64,000 bases of DNA. Source: Litorimonas cladophorae. GTDB lineage: Bacteria; Pseudomonadota; Alphaproteobacteria; Caulobacterales; Maricaulaceae. The position numbers and the translations under genes were made by a program. The first letter of the stretch is position 1. Each line of letters opens with the position of its first letter. This document shows positions 17,171 to 25,617 of the stretch, one piece after another. The DNA lies in contig NZ_BMYV01000001.1 in the NCBI RefSeq assembly GCF_014652455.1, positions 1,488,001 to 1,552,000 on the forward strand, given 5' to 3'. The notes beneath the pieces are model-generated. The model was not told the origin of the DNA and did not search any database. It was given only the letters and a program-made list of their open reading frames with translations.

Positions 17171-18553
17171 CCAAGCATAGACTGCGCGCACACCATACAT
17201 ATCACCACCCTTCGGATGAGCAGGGCGTGGTGTTGGGTTCCAGCCGTAAGTGTCAAAATGCATCCAAGGTGTGTTCTTCACAAAACGCTCCAGAAAAAGC
17301 GCAGCCGTTATGGAGCCCGCAAACCCACCACCTGAGTTTTTTAAAGACGCGATAGGCGAGCTCAACATTGAGTTATAAGGCTGCCAAAGCGGCATGTTCC
17401 AGACGGGGTCGAGTTGCGCGGTGCCGTGACGCGCGACACCCTCGATGGGTGCGGGGCGGTTACAGAACATTGGCGGAAGGTGCGGGCCAAGGGCCACGCG
17501 CGCAGCACCCGTGAGCGTCGCGAAATCAATCATAAAGTCAGGGTTGCTTTCTGTCGCTTTCGTCAAGGCATCGCCCAGCACTAATCGACCTTCAGCATCT
17601 GTATTGTCAATTTCGACGGTCAAGCCGATACGGGATTGTAGAATGTCGCCCGGACGATAGGCATTTGCTGAAACAGCATTTTCCGCAATCGCCAACAGAC
17701 AATGCAGGCGCACAGGTAAATTTGTTGCCATGATGAGGTGAGACAATGCCAAGGCATGTGCCGCGCCGCCCATATCTTTTTTCATGAGGCGCGCGCCCGA
17801 GGCAGATTTCATATTCACGCCGCCCGTATCAAACGTAATCCCTTTACCTATAATAGCCAAACGCGGATGCGAAGGGTCGCCCCATTCAATTTCGACCAGA
17901 CGAGGTGCCTCATGTGCGGCCCGCCCTACGGCATGAATCATCGGATAATTCTGCTCCAGCAAATCGTCCCCAACGACGGCCGTTACTTCAGCCCCAAATT
18001 TTTCGGCCAAATCAACAGCAGCTTGTCCGAGTGCGATTGGGCCCATATCTCCGGCGGGCGTATTGATCAGGTCACGGCACAATTTCGTCGCTTCAACGGT
18101 CGCGATTATTTCAGCTGTAACGGCGTCATCGCCATCCAAGACTAGAACAGCAAGATCAGATTTCTCGGACAGATACCGATCAAAACGATAGGCACCCATG
18201 CCCCAGCCAATCGCGGCTAGGCGGGAATTAAATGCGCTCGGTAAATGCCCGAACTGGTAGTGTCCGGCTGGCAACGCATTAGAAAGTGCGCCCATCCTCA
18301 TTTCACCGGACTCGTCCTTTTCGCCGACGCCCAAAAGTGTTTTCTTCACGCGGCCGTCTGCTTCAGGCAGGCGTAAACGCTGCCCGGTTTCACCTATAAA
18401 CTGGCGTTCTCCTGCGAACACCCGCTGGGCCTCAGAAAGGCCTTCGGCATATCGCTCCCAAGTCGAAGGGGTGATGACATCGATTACAACAGGCACAACT
18501 TCGCTGGGCAAGTCTGAATGATGAATGAAAGGGCTGGAGGCGGTCTGAGACAT
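17132..18553 (-). CDS. M17 leucyl aminopeptidase family protein
   Basis: This 473-residue cytosolic metallo-aminopeptidase of the M17 family removes N-terminal residues from peptides. The catalytic domain shows IIGKGITFDTGGVNMKSA (Lys and Asp metal ligands), MKKDMGGAAHAL and NTDAEGRLVLGDAL (Asp and Glu ligands plus the bicarbonate-binding Arg). The preceding DLINTPAGDMGP is also typical. The N-terminal domain is shorter and more divergent than in PepA, as in the PepB-like alphaproteobacterial subgroup. It overlaps the acyltransferase gene by 39 bp at the 3' end and is divergent from tadD. Confidence 0.92.
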   Translation of the reverse strand: MSQTASSPFIHHSDLPSEVVPVVIDVITPSTWERYAEGLSEAQRVFAGERQFIGETGQRLRLPEADGRVKKTLLGVGEKDESGEMRMGALSNALPAGHYQFGHLPSAFNSRLAAIGWGMGAYRFDRYLSEKSDLAVLVLDGDDAVTAEIIATVEATKLCRDLINTPAGDMGPIALGQAAVDLAEKFGAEVTAVVGDDLLEQNYPMIHAVGRAAHEAPRLVEIEWGDPSHPRLAIIGKGITFDTGGVNMKSASGARLMKKDMGGAAHALALSHLIMATNLPVRLHCLLAIAENAVSANAYRPGDILQSRIGLTVEIDNTDAEGRLVLGDALTKATESNPDFMIDFATLTGAARVALGPHLPPMFCNRPAPIEGVARHGTAQLDPVWNMPLWQPYNSMLSSPIASLKNSGGGFAGSITAALFLERFVKNTPWMHFDTYGWNPTPRPAHPKGGDMYGVRAVYAWLKAGGLNARLSE

Positions 18554-18619
18554 GAAAGTCCTTTATTATTGTAGGCGGATGCGAAAACAGGCGCGGGATC
18601 GACAATCCCTAAGGGTTTG

Positions 18620-18635
18620 CTAACGGAGCGTTAAC
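18620..18635. promoter_or_regulatory. CtrA-like binding site upstream of tadD
   Basis: CTAA-N7-TTAAC matches the CtrA consensus TTAA-N7-TTAAC with one mismatch. It lies 92 bp upstream of tadD in the divergent tadD/aminopeptidase intergenic region, with another TTAAC 23 bp further on. CtrA controls pilus genes in Caulobacter, so the site is plausible, but AT-rich words of this size also occur by chance. Confidence 0.35.
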
Positions 18636-18726
18636 CCTCTTCGTTCAGATTTGTTAACGAAATCCATCCGAAGCGCAATCAAAAGCGCATTCGGAAAAAG
18701 GACTCCTTGAGAGGCTATCAACGATT

Positions 18727-19752
18727 ATGACCCACCGTCTGCTTCCCCTATCTGTTCTGTTGATCGGAACGGCGCTCATCAGCTCCGCCTGTTCTGTTGC
18801 TCCCGCCATGAACCCTCAAGAAACGCAGATCAAAACCGATCTTGCGCCCGATCGTTACATGCCAGCAACCCGTCAAATGCGCGACGCCATCGAAACTCAA
18901 GAACTCTTCGCACAAGCCGCATTCTGGTCGAACGAGTATGACCTCAATCCAGGTGACTTAGAGGCCGCCATTAAACTCTCAGCGGCTGTACGTAAATTAG
19001 GCAACCCAGGACGCGCTGTTGAGATTACGCAGACGACGCGTGCCCTGTATCCGCGCGATCCCTATCTCTTGGCAGAATTCGCAGCAGGCCTGATTGCCAG
19101 CGAACGTTCGGTCGACGCCATTCCTGTTTTGGACGAAGGCCTTGCCATCACCCCCGCCTATGGTCGCCTCTGGTCGCTCAAGGGGGCGGCATTGGATCAA
19201 CAGGAACGTTACGCCGAAGCCCGCCAACATTATGACCGCGCCCTGCGCATCACACCGAATGACCCCAATGTCATGGCAAATATTGGTCTCAGCCACGCTC
19301 TAGCGGGCGATGCAGTGACGGCGGAAAAGTGGTTACGTCAGGCCAGCACAATACCGGGTGCATCATCCAGCGTGCGCCAAAACCTAATCTTGGTTTTGCA
19401 GTTGCAGGGTAAAATGGAGGAAGCACAACGTTTGTCAGGCATGAGCCGTGCAGCGCCGAGCTTCCCGCAAACGCGTCCCGCTTTTAATCCTGCTCCCGTT
19501 GCAACGGGAGCGATGCAAGCTGTGCCACAAGCACGAATGCACACGGGCACGGCAGATGGCAAAACCTTTACCTCAGCCTCAGAAGCCGCACGTGCCATGG
19601 CCGCGCGTCAATCTACTCGAGGCAATTCAGCCCCCTCTGCTGCACAACCCCAACCCCAACATCAGCCGCAGGTGCGCAGCTACCCTCAACAAGGGGGGCT
19701 CGCAGGTGCTCCACAAGTTGAACGTCGCGAACCCAACCGTCGGCGACGCTAA
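18727..19752 (+). CDS. tadD: TadD-like tetratricopeptide repeat lipoprotein
   Basis: This 341-residue protein starts with a lipoprotein signal (SVLLIGTALISSAC) and has TPR repeats at about residues 55-220, for example YGRLWSLKGAALDQQERYAE followed by HYDRALRITPNDPNVMANIG. TadD is thought to act as an inner-face outer-membrane pilotin or assembly factor for the Tad secretin. The last 110 residues are low-complexity Gln/Pro/Ala rich. It is transcribed towards tadC and separated from it by a bidirectional terminator, unlike many loci where tadD follows tadC in one operon. Confidence 0.83.
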   Translation: MTHRLLPLSVLLIGTALISSACSVAPAMNPQETQIKTDLAPDRYMPATRQMRDAIETQELFAQAAFWSNEYDLNPGDLEAAIKLSAAVRKLGNPGRAVEITQTTRALYPRDPYLLAEFAAGLIASERSVDAIPVLDEGLAITPAYGRLWSLKGAALDQQERYAEARQHYDRALRITPNDPNVMANIGLSHALAGDAVTAEKWLRQASTIPGASSSVRQNLILVLQLQGKMEEAQRLSGMSRAAPSFPQTRPAFNPAPVATGAMQAVPQARMHTGTADGKTFTSASEAARAMAARQSTRGNSAPSAAQPQPQHQPQVRSYPQQGGLAGAPQVERREPNRRRR

Positions 19753-19790
19753 GGCTTCGACACTCACTTAACCCCATCTTTCATTGCATA

Positions 19791-19823
19791 AAAAAAGGCC
19801 GCCCTTCTGAGGCGGCCTTTTTT
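19791..19823. terminator. Bidirectional Rho-independent terminator between tadD and tadC
   Basis: The segment AAAAAAGGCCGCC pairs with GGCGGCCTTTTTT around a seven-base loop. The hairpin has A and T runs on either side, so it can terminate both tadD and the leftward cpa/tad operon. It lies between the two convergent stop codons. Confidence 0.92.
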
Positions 19824-19840
19824 AATCTTTAATATCGCCG

Positions 19841-20803
19841 TTATTGGAAAGCTTCGCCGATCCGCAGGGCTGCAGGTGTCAGAATTACGATAAACAACAC
19901 GGGCAGGAAGAACAAAATCATTGGTACGGTCAGTTTAGCTGGCAAAGCGGCTGCCTTTTTTTCCGCTGCCATGACCCGCAATTGACGGTTTTCACTCGCC
20001 ATAGTTCTTAGCGTATCGCCCAAAGGCGTACCGTAACGTTCTGCCTGAACGAGCGCCGTCGCAACGGCTTTTATACCAGGGTGATTATTGCGACGCGCAA
20101 GGTTCTCATAGGCCATGCGACGTGATGTGAGGTAAGAAAGTTCGGCGGTCGTGAGCGAAAATTCTTCTGCTAGTTCAACAGAAGAGTCGCCCATTTCTTC
20201 AGCCACTTTGCCGAAGGCCAACTCGACAGACATACCCGATTCCACACAAATCAGTAGAAGGTCCAACGCATCAGGGAAAACTGGCATAATCGAGGCCAAT
20301 CGCTTACCCGCTTTGTTTTTGACAATGATCCCGGGCAGGTAATAGCCAAATGCAAGCAAACCCATGGTCATGGCAACGCGTTGCATAAGCTGCCATCCAG
20401 GCAGATTCAGTAAGACGAAGAAAATAAGACCGATAAGACCACCAACCAAAGGCGCGATCAATCGCGTCATATAGAAGGCGTAAATGGGTTTCTGACCACG
20501 CAGACCAGCTTGCGCTAGTTTGTCTTTGAGGTCTGAAGCTTCCAGAAGTTTTTCCAGGCTGAACCTATCAACAAAGTTCTTGGCCATACCCCGACCGTCG
20601 GACCGCAAACGGGCCTCATTTTGCAGGTTGTCCAAGCGTGACTTTCGCATGGATTCGCGCGCGGTCGCGACAGACTCCATACGCTTCTTTTTCTTGTCGC
20701 CCTCTAACATGGGCATGACGACAATCCAGACGGACAGCAAAAACAGCACTGCGATTAAAGCAGAGCCAGCGGTTTGGAATAGGGCGGCGGATTCAGGACT
20801 CAT
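19841..20803 (-). CDS. tadC: Tad pilus assembly inner-membrane protein TadC
   Basis: This 320-residue type II secretion F-domain protein is part of the inner-membrane platform of the Tad pilus machine. It has an N-terminal helix (about residues 10-30), paired helices near 108-150 and a C-terminal helix ending ILTPAALRIGEAF. The F domain contains LPVFPDALDLLLICVESGMS, ELAEEFSLTTAELSYL and ERYGTPLGDTLRTMASE. It is the last gene of the leftward cpa/tad operon, 19 bp after tadB, and is followed by the strong terminator at 19791-19823. Confidence 0.94.
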   Translation of the reverse strand: MSPESAALFQTAGSALIAVLFLLSVWIVVMPMLEGDKKKKRMESVATARESMRKSRLDNLQNEARLRSDGRGMAKNFVDRFSLEKLLEASDLKDKLAQAGLRGQKPIYAFYMTRLIAPLVGGLIGLIFFVLLNLPGWQLMQRVAMTMGLLAFGYYLPGIIVKNKAGKRLASIMPVFPDALDLLLICVESGMSVELAFGKVAEEMGDSSVELAEEFSLTTAELSYLTSRRMAYENLARRNNHPGIKAVATALVQAERYGTPLGDTLRTMASENRQLRVMAAEKKAAALPAKLTVPMILFFLPVLFIVILTPAALRIGEAFQ

Positions 20804-20822
20804 GGTTTGATCTTCTGCCTCC

Positions 20823-21806
20823 CTAAAATTTGAAATTCATCATTTTGCGCATCATCAGTGTGCCCATGACCATCATAACTGCACCGATCATCATATTCTT
20901 TTGACCCGTCGGTGTTGTGTAGAGGCCCGTCATGTAGTCTGGACTAGCCACTGTCACGAGTAGCATCACGACGATCGGCAAAGATCCGATAATGATAGCT
21001 GACACTTTCGCTTCGGCTGAAAGGGCTTTAATTTTTTCGCGTAGAATTTTTCGCCCCCGCAGAACCGAAGAGAGGTTCGCTAAAGACTCACCGAGGTTAC
21101 CACCTGTAGTTTTTTGAATGTTTAAAACAGTCGCAAAAAAGTTAACTTCTGAAATTGGCATACGCTCGTACATCTGCTCAAGGCAGACCTCGATGGGAAT
21201 ACCCAAGCTTTCGCCTTCGACAACGCGACGGAATTCTGTCCCCAGCGGGGCTGGGCTTTCATGGGCGATGATTTTCAAGCAATCACCCAGGGGTAGACCT
21301 GTACGCACACCCCGAACGATGATGTCCATCGCATCTGCAAAATGGGACGTGAATTTTGCCTGACGTTTGTTGATCGCAGCGTTCAGAAAAAATCGAGGAA
21401 TACCGAATCCAACGACAAAACCAAGGCCGATGCATTTCAAGATGTCTAAGCCGAGCACAAAGGGGATGATCGCAGAAACAACCGCTATCCCGAGTGAGAT
21501 GATCAGAAAAGTCTGCGGTTTTGTTGACCAATCTGCTTGTACCAGACGAGCTTCAAGCGATTTGGCTTTTTTGCGCTTTTCGTTCTGGCGTTCTTCGATC
21601 TTGCCTAATGTTTCTTCAATCTGTTTCCGACGTGCGCCTGTATCTTCGACCTTCAGCTTTTCTTTTATGTTCGAGCCCAGTGTTTTTTTACCCGCAAGCT
21701 CTCGAACGCGTTTCCCATCACCGGAAGACTCGCCGCCCATAAATAGGAGACCAACGCAGATGACGAGACCAACGCCACAAATCGCGATGAGGGTTTGCTG
21801 ATCCAT
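20823..21806 (-). CDS. tadB: Tad pilus assembly inner-membrane protein TadB
   Basis: This 327-residue F-domain partner of TadC has helices near residues 5-22, 100-145, 270-290 and 300-325. The F domain carries HFADAMDIIVRGVRTGLPLG, FRRVVEGESLGIPIEVCLEQ and FATVLNIQKTTGGNLGESLA. With TadC it couples the CpaF ATPase to pilin polymerisation. A lysine/arginine-rich cytoplasmic stretch lies at about residues 40-85. It starts 3 bp after the cpaF stop, so the two genes are probably translationally coupled. Confidence 0.94.
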   Translation of the reverse strand: MDQQTLIAICGVGLVICVGLLFMGGESSGDGKRVRELAGKKTLGSNIKEKLKVEDTGARRKQIEETLGKIEERQNEKRKKAKSLEARLVQADWSTKPQTFLIISLGIAVVSAIIPFVLGLDILKCIGLGFVVGFGIPRFFLNAAINKRQAKFTSHFADAMDIIVRGVRTGLPLGDCLKIIAHESPAPLGTEFRRVVEGESLGIPIEVCLEQMYERMPISEVNFFATVLNIQKTTGGNLGESLANLSSVLRGRKILREKIKALSAEAKVSAIIIGSLPIVVMLLVTVASPDYMTGLYTTPTGQKNMMIGAVMMVMGTLMMRKMMNFKF

Positions 21807-21809
21807 ATC

Positions 21810-23219
21810 TTACGATCCAGCTTCGTCCAGCGCTTCGGCCAGATCTTTTTCGAGGTTAAAGTAGCGCGCGCGATCCCAGAACGCGGGACGCGCAATACCT
21901 GTCGATTTATGTTCGCCGATGATATTTCCGTCCGCATCTTCGCCGTCCATTTCGTAGACAATCAAATCTTGGGTGACGATGACATCGCCTTCCATACCGA
22001 TCACTTCGGTAATACGGGTAATACGCCGAGACCCATCGCGAAGACGCGTTGCCTGAACAATCACGTCGACCGAACCTACGATCATTTCCCGGATCGTCTT
22101 AGCAGGAAGCGAAAACCCGCCCATTGTAATCATAGATTCCAAACGGGATAGGGCTTCACGCGGTGAGTTAGCATGGAGCGTACCCATAGAGCCATCATGG
22201 CCCGTGTTCATAGCTTGCAGCAAATCAAAGGCTTCAGGCCCACGGACCTCACCCACAATAATCCGCTCTGGACGCATCCGGAGGCAGTTTTTCACCAAGT
22301 CCGCCATGGTGATCTTACCCTTCCCCTCGAGGTTGGGTGGACGTGTTTCTAGGCGAACGACGTGAGGTTGTTGCAGCTGCAATTCGGCCGCATCTTCGCA
22401 AGTAATAATACGTTCGTCTGGATGAATAAAACCAGTGAGCGCGTTGAGAAGTGTCGTTTTGCCCGAGCCCGTACCGCCAGAAATAACAATATTACACTGA
22501 CAGGCACCAATGATCTGAAGAACTTTAGCGCCCGCGGGCGAAATAGACCCAAAGTTCACCAAATCATTCAGGCGAAGCTTATCTTTCTTAAACTTACGGA
22601 TCGTGAGCGCGGGACCATCAATCGACAATGGCGGCGCAATCACGTTTACACGTGAGCCATCCAACAAACGCGCGTCACAAATGGGGCTGGCTTCATCAAC
22701 ACGCCGGCCAACTTGGCTAACGATGCGTTGACAAATATTCATCAGCTGCGTGTTATCACGGAACCGGATATTTGTTTTGATCATCTTACCGTTTGTTTCG
22801 ATAAAGACGTGTTTGGCACCATTGACCATGATATCGGCAATGTCGTCACGCGCCAATAATGGCTCAAGAGGACCGTAGCCTAAGATGTCATCACAGATTT
22901 CGGTGATGAGCTGATTTTGCTCATTGACGGAAAGGCGGACATTTCGGATCGCAATAATTTCGTCGACGATAGTCCGAATTTCTTCTCGCGCTTTTTCCGC
23001 GTTCATACCTGCAAGGGCAGAGACGTCGATGGTCTCAAAAAGGGCGTTAAAAATCGTGGCTTTTGTTTCGTAATATTCCTCGCCCGGCTCGTCACTACGA
23101 CGCGAACCCGAAGAATTGGTCTGCGAAACCCCATTTGGATCTGGCGTAACTTCTTTTTTAGGCGCGGGCGCAGATGGCTGGGATTTTACCGCTGCGACGT
23201 CTGAGCGTTTACCGAACAT
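21810..23219 (-). CDS. cpaF: Tad pilus secretion ATPase CpaF/TadA
   Basis: This 469-residue hexameric secretion ATPase powers pilus extension, and in the Tad system also retraction. The N-terminal domain has EICDDILGYGPLEPLLARDD and DIMVNGAKHVFIE. The core shows Walker A ISGGTGSGKTTLLNALTGF, the Asp box TCEDAAELQLQQPHVVRLE, Walker B MRPERIIVGEVRGPEAFDLL and the His box GHDGSMGTLHANSPREALSR. The first 50 residues are a variable Ser/Pro-rich tail. It sits 6 bp after the cpaE stop. Confidence 0.96.
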   Translation of the reverse strand: MFGKRSDVAAVKSQPSAPAPKKEVTPDPNGVSQTNSSGSRRSDEPGEEYYETKATIFNALFETIDVSALAGMNAEKAREEIRTIVDEIIAIRNVRLSVNEQNQLITEICDDILGYGPLEPLLARDDIADIMVNGAKHVFIETNGKMIKTNIRFRDNTQLMNICQRIVSQVGRRVDEASPICDARLLDGSRVNVIAPPLSIDGPALTIRKFKKDKLRLNDLVNFGSISPAGAKVLQIIGACQCNIVISGGTGSGKTTLLNALTGFIHPDERIITCEDAAELQLQQPHVVRLETRPPNLEGKGKITMADLVKNCLRMRPERIIVGEVRGPEAFDLLQAMNTGHDGSMGTLHANSPREALSRLESMITMGGFSLPAKTIREMIVGSVDVIVQATRLRDGSRRITRITEVIGMEGDVIVTQDLIVYEMDGEDADGNIIGEHKSTGIARPAFWDRARYFNLEKDLAEALDEAGS

Positions 23220-23225
23220 CTGCGG

Positions 23226-24899
23226 TTATCCCTTTTTCAAAAAAGAAAACATAGATTTACCGCCACTCGATTTTTCAGCCTTCTTTCCACCAACGGACAG
23301 AAGCCCTTTCTTCGTCGGCGCCACATCGCCTTTAGAGGTCAGATCAAACGAGCCTGTGCGCAGGCGGTTTGCTAAAAACTGTAAGCCTTGGACAGTTTGA
23401 TGTGCAGATTTCACCTCGGAAAGCATTTTGCCCTCGTTCGTGGCTTCAAAATGGCTATCTGGATCCCAGCCGATGACGACATTGGGTTCTGCACCGACCA
23501 TCGCCCCGAAATCTTTGACTGAAATCTCAGTTTTTGGCGACATCCCAACGCAATTTAGAATCAAAATAGGCGCGGGATCGTTCGGACGTTGAACCTTTAG
23601 AAAATCGATCAGATTTTTCGCATTGCGCATACCTGCCAAATCAGGCGTAGCCGTCACAACGACGTCGTCGACAGATGTGAGAACATTTGTCGTCCAATCC
23701 GACCAGTAGTGCGGCATATCCAAGATCGAGAGTGGAGAAATTCCGCGTACGGCATTTACAACAGCTTCATAGCTCTCTGGATTCATAACGGGCTTGGTAT
23801 TCAAAGATCCGGACGTCGGAAGGATCGAAAGTTTCGCCGTATGGCGGATCATGATGCGATCCATGAGAGTTTCGTCCAAACGATCAGGCTCGCCTAGGGC
23901 TTCCTCCAGACCTGACATATTATCATATGAAAAATCGAGACCCGTTGTTCCCCAGCTGGCGTCCAGATCGACCAATGCAGTTTCTTGGCCAAGCGTTTCG
24001 GCCAGAACCCAAGCTGTGTTATGGGCCAACGCCGACGATCCGACTCCACCTTTTGCACCGAAAAACGCCGCTACACGGCCAATAAACGGTTGGCCTGGAT
24101 CAGCGTAAAGTTCGCCGAGAGATCGGATGACGTGCAGAGGATGTAGCGGCGGTACAAGATAATCAGACACACCTTTATCCATCAATTGACGATATAGGCG
24201 AATATCATTCGCCGCGCCGATCATGACGACCTTCGTGCCTTCATCGCACACGCTTGCGAGTTGCTCGAGCTGATTAAATAGCTCTTCACCTCGCATACCG
24301 CTTTCGATCAAAATCAAGGAAGGCGTTGTCTCTTTGTGATAGAATTCGATCGCTGCTGGCAAGCCGCCCATATAAATTTTGACATTCGTCCGACGCATGC
24401 GCCAGTCGCGCGTTGTCTCATTTATGCAATGCGCCGTTTCCTGGCGGTCACAAAATGCCTGAACCGAGATCGAAGGAAGCGGTTTTTCACCCACGTCGCG
24501 GGTGGCATCTTCCAACGGCGCATAAACAGGCGGAGCGATTGGCGCAGATGACATCGGGTTCATTGCCATCGGATTTTGCTCTGGCTGAGCCAGCATCTGA
24601 GGATTTGGCGTCGGAAAACCAGCATTTTGCGGCGCAGCCTGCGGCATTGCTGACTGAGGCATCGCCATTTGCGGCAAGGGTTGCGGTTGCATGTGTGGCT
24701 GAGCCTGATGCGGCTGCATTTGTTGCGGTGTGGGCGCCACCACGTAAGCAGGCGCTTGAGGCACTGGCGCAGGCTGAATTTGTCCTTGCGGCATCCCAGG
24801 CTGGGGCACGACCTGTGGCATCGGAACGGGCCGGGGCTGCTGCTGAGCCTGACCCGAAGCGGGTGGCATGTATGGGTTCGGCTGTGTCATCTGTGTCAT
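23226..24899 (-). CDS. cpaE: Pilus localisation ParA/MinD-like ATPase CpaE/TadZ
   Basis: This 557-residue protein places the Tad machinery, at a pole in Caulobacter. The first 130 residues are a Pro/Gln/Met-rich low-complexity tail. A receiver-like domain follows (ILIESGMRGEELFNQL, DKGVSDYLVPPL), then a MinD-type ATPase with a deviant Walker A (FFGAKGGVGSSALAHN) and ALVDLDASWGTTGLDFSY. The catalytic Lys/Thr of Walker A is replaced by Ser-Ser, which is usual for CpaE. The long Q/P tail is codon-repetitive and could be length-variable between strains. It lies 38 bp after cpaD. Confidence 0.93.
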   Translation of the reverse strand: MTQMTQPNPYMPPASGQAQQQPRPVPMPQVVPQPGMPQGQIQPAPVPQAPAYVVAPTPQQMQPHQAQPHMQPQPLPQMAMPQSAMPQAAPQNAGFPTPNPQMLAQPEQNPMAMNPMSSAPIAPPVYAPLEDATRDVGEKPLPSISVQAFCDRQETAHCINETTRDWRMRRTNVKIYMGGLPAAIEFYHKETTPSLILIESGMRGEELFNQLEQLASVCDEGTKVVMIGAANDIRLYRQLMDKGVSDYLVPPLHPLHVIRSLGELYADPGQPFIGRVAAFFGAKGGVGSSALAHNTAWVLAETLGQETALVDLDASWGTTGLDFSYDNMSGLEEALGEPDRLDETLMDRIMIRHTAKLSILPTSGSLNTKPVMNPESYEAVVNAVRGISPLSILDMPHYWSDWTTNVLTSVDDVVVTATPDLAGMRNAKNLIDFLKVQRPNDPAPILILNCVGMSPKTEISVKDFGAMVGAEPNVVIGWDPDSHFEATNEGKMLSEVKSAHQTVQGLQFLANRLRTGSFDLTSKGDVAPTKKGLLSVGGKKAEKSSGGKSMFSFLKKG

Positions 24900-24937
24900 A
24901 GCGTCGTCTTCGATTCAGGGATAATGCGCATCATGAT

Positions 24938-25600
24938 CTAGTTTTGCTCACCGACTTTTTGATCGGGATTAACGGCGGCCGCGGTGATCGTGCCCTCGAT
25001 GTATTTGTCGTAAATAACTTGGCGTCTTTGCGCATTGGGTTGTCCGCTCGCATATGGCTCAAGTAGTTGCCGCGGGTCAGTGACCATGGCCGCCAAATTA
25101 GCTGAGTGGAAACAACCGAAATTGCTATGAGGTTGATTAGAGAATGAGTTCGTAAGGCTTCCCATTGTACGACAATCCTGAGGAATAGCGCGCAATGTTC
25201 GATAAGAGACGACCACAGGCGCCGGATCGCCTGGCTTGGAGTTATATTGACCTGTCTGGAGTGCCGTCGGGTTCATACCGTTCTGAGCCATAAGACCGCG
25301 AATTACGGATTCAGCTTGTTGAGTTCCCAAACCTGAAATCGCGCTCGCCGGGCGATTAATATAGAGTGGACCGTCACCTGCACGTGCATATCCATCCAAG
25401 AATTGGGAAACCGCCAACTTATCTCGTGCTGAAAGCTCCATTCCATTTGGACGGGTATAAAGTTCAAGCCGTTCTATCGACTCGGCGACTTGAACCGCAT
25501 TACGCAAGTGCGCAGGCTTCATCGTGTGGGAAGGTGCCGCACAAGCGCTCACGCCAATCAGCGCAATTAAACAGGAAGCTGTAAGAACTGTTTTTTTCAT
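24938..25600 (-). CDS. cpaD: Pilus assembly lipoprotein CpaD
   Basis: This 220-residue CpaD-family lipoprotein has the signal and lipobox MKKTVLTASCLIALIGVSAC. The conserved C-terminal part has FGCFHSANLAAMVTDPRQLL, the most recognisable CpaD motif, and VVSYRTLRAIPQDCRTMG. CpaD associates with the CpaC secretin in the outer membrane. It is 17 bp from the cpaC stop, within the cpaBCDEF operon. Confidence 0.92.
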   Translation of the reverse strand: MKKTVLTASCLIALIGVSACAAPSHTMKPAHLRNAVQVAESIERLELYTRPNGMELSARDKLAVSQFLDGYARAGDGPLYINRPASAISGLGTQQAESVIRGLMAQNGMNPTALQTGQYNSKPGDPAPVVVSYRTLRAIPQDCRTMGSLTNSFSNQPHSNFGCFHSANLAAMVTDPRQLLEPYASGQPNAQRRQVIYDKYIEGTITAAAVNPDQKVGEQN

Positions 25601-25617
25601 TTCACGTCGCCCTTTGC

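Noticed and set aside
23226-24899. CpaE Walker A with Ser-Ser in place of Lys-Thr as a novel defect
   Set aside because: The deviant KGGVGSS form is usual in CpaE/TadZ proteins, so it is not reported as unusual.
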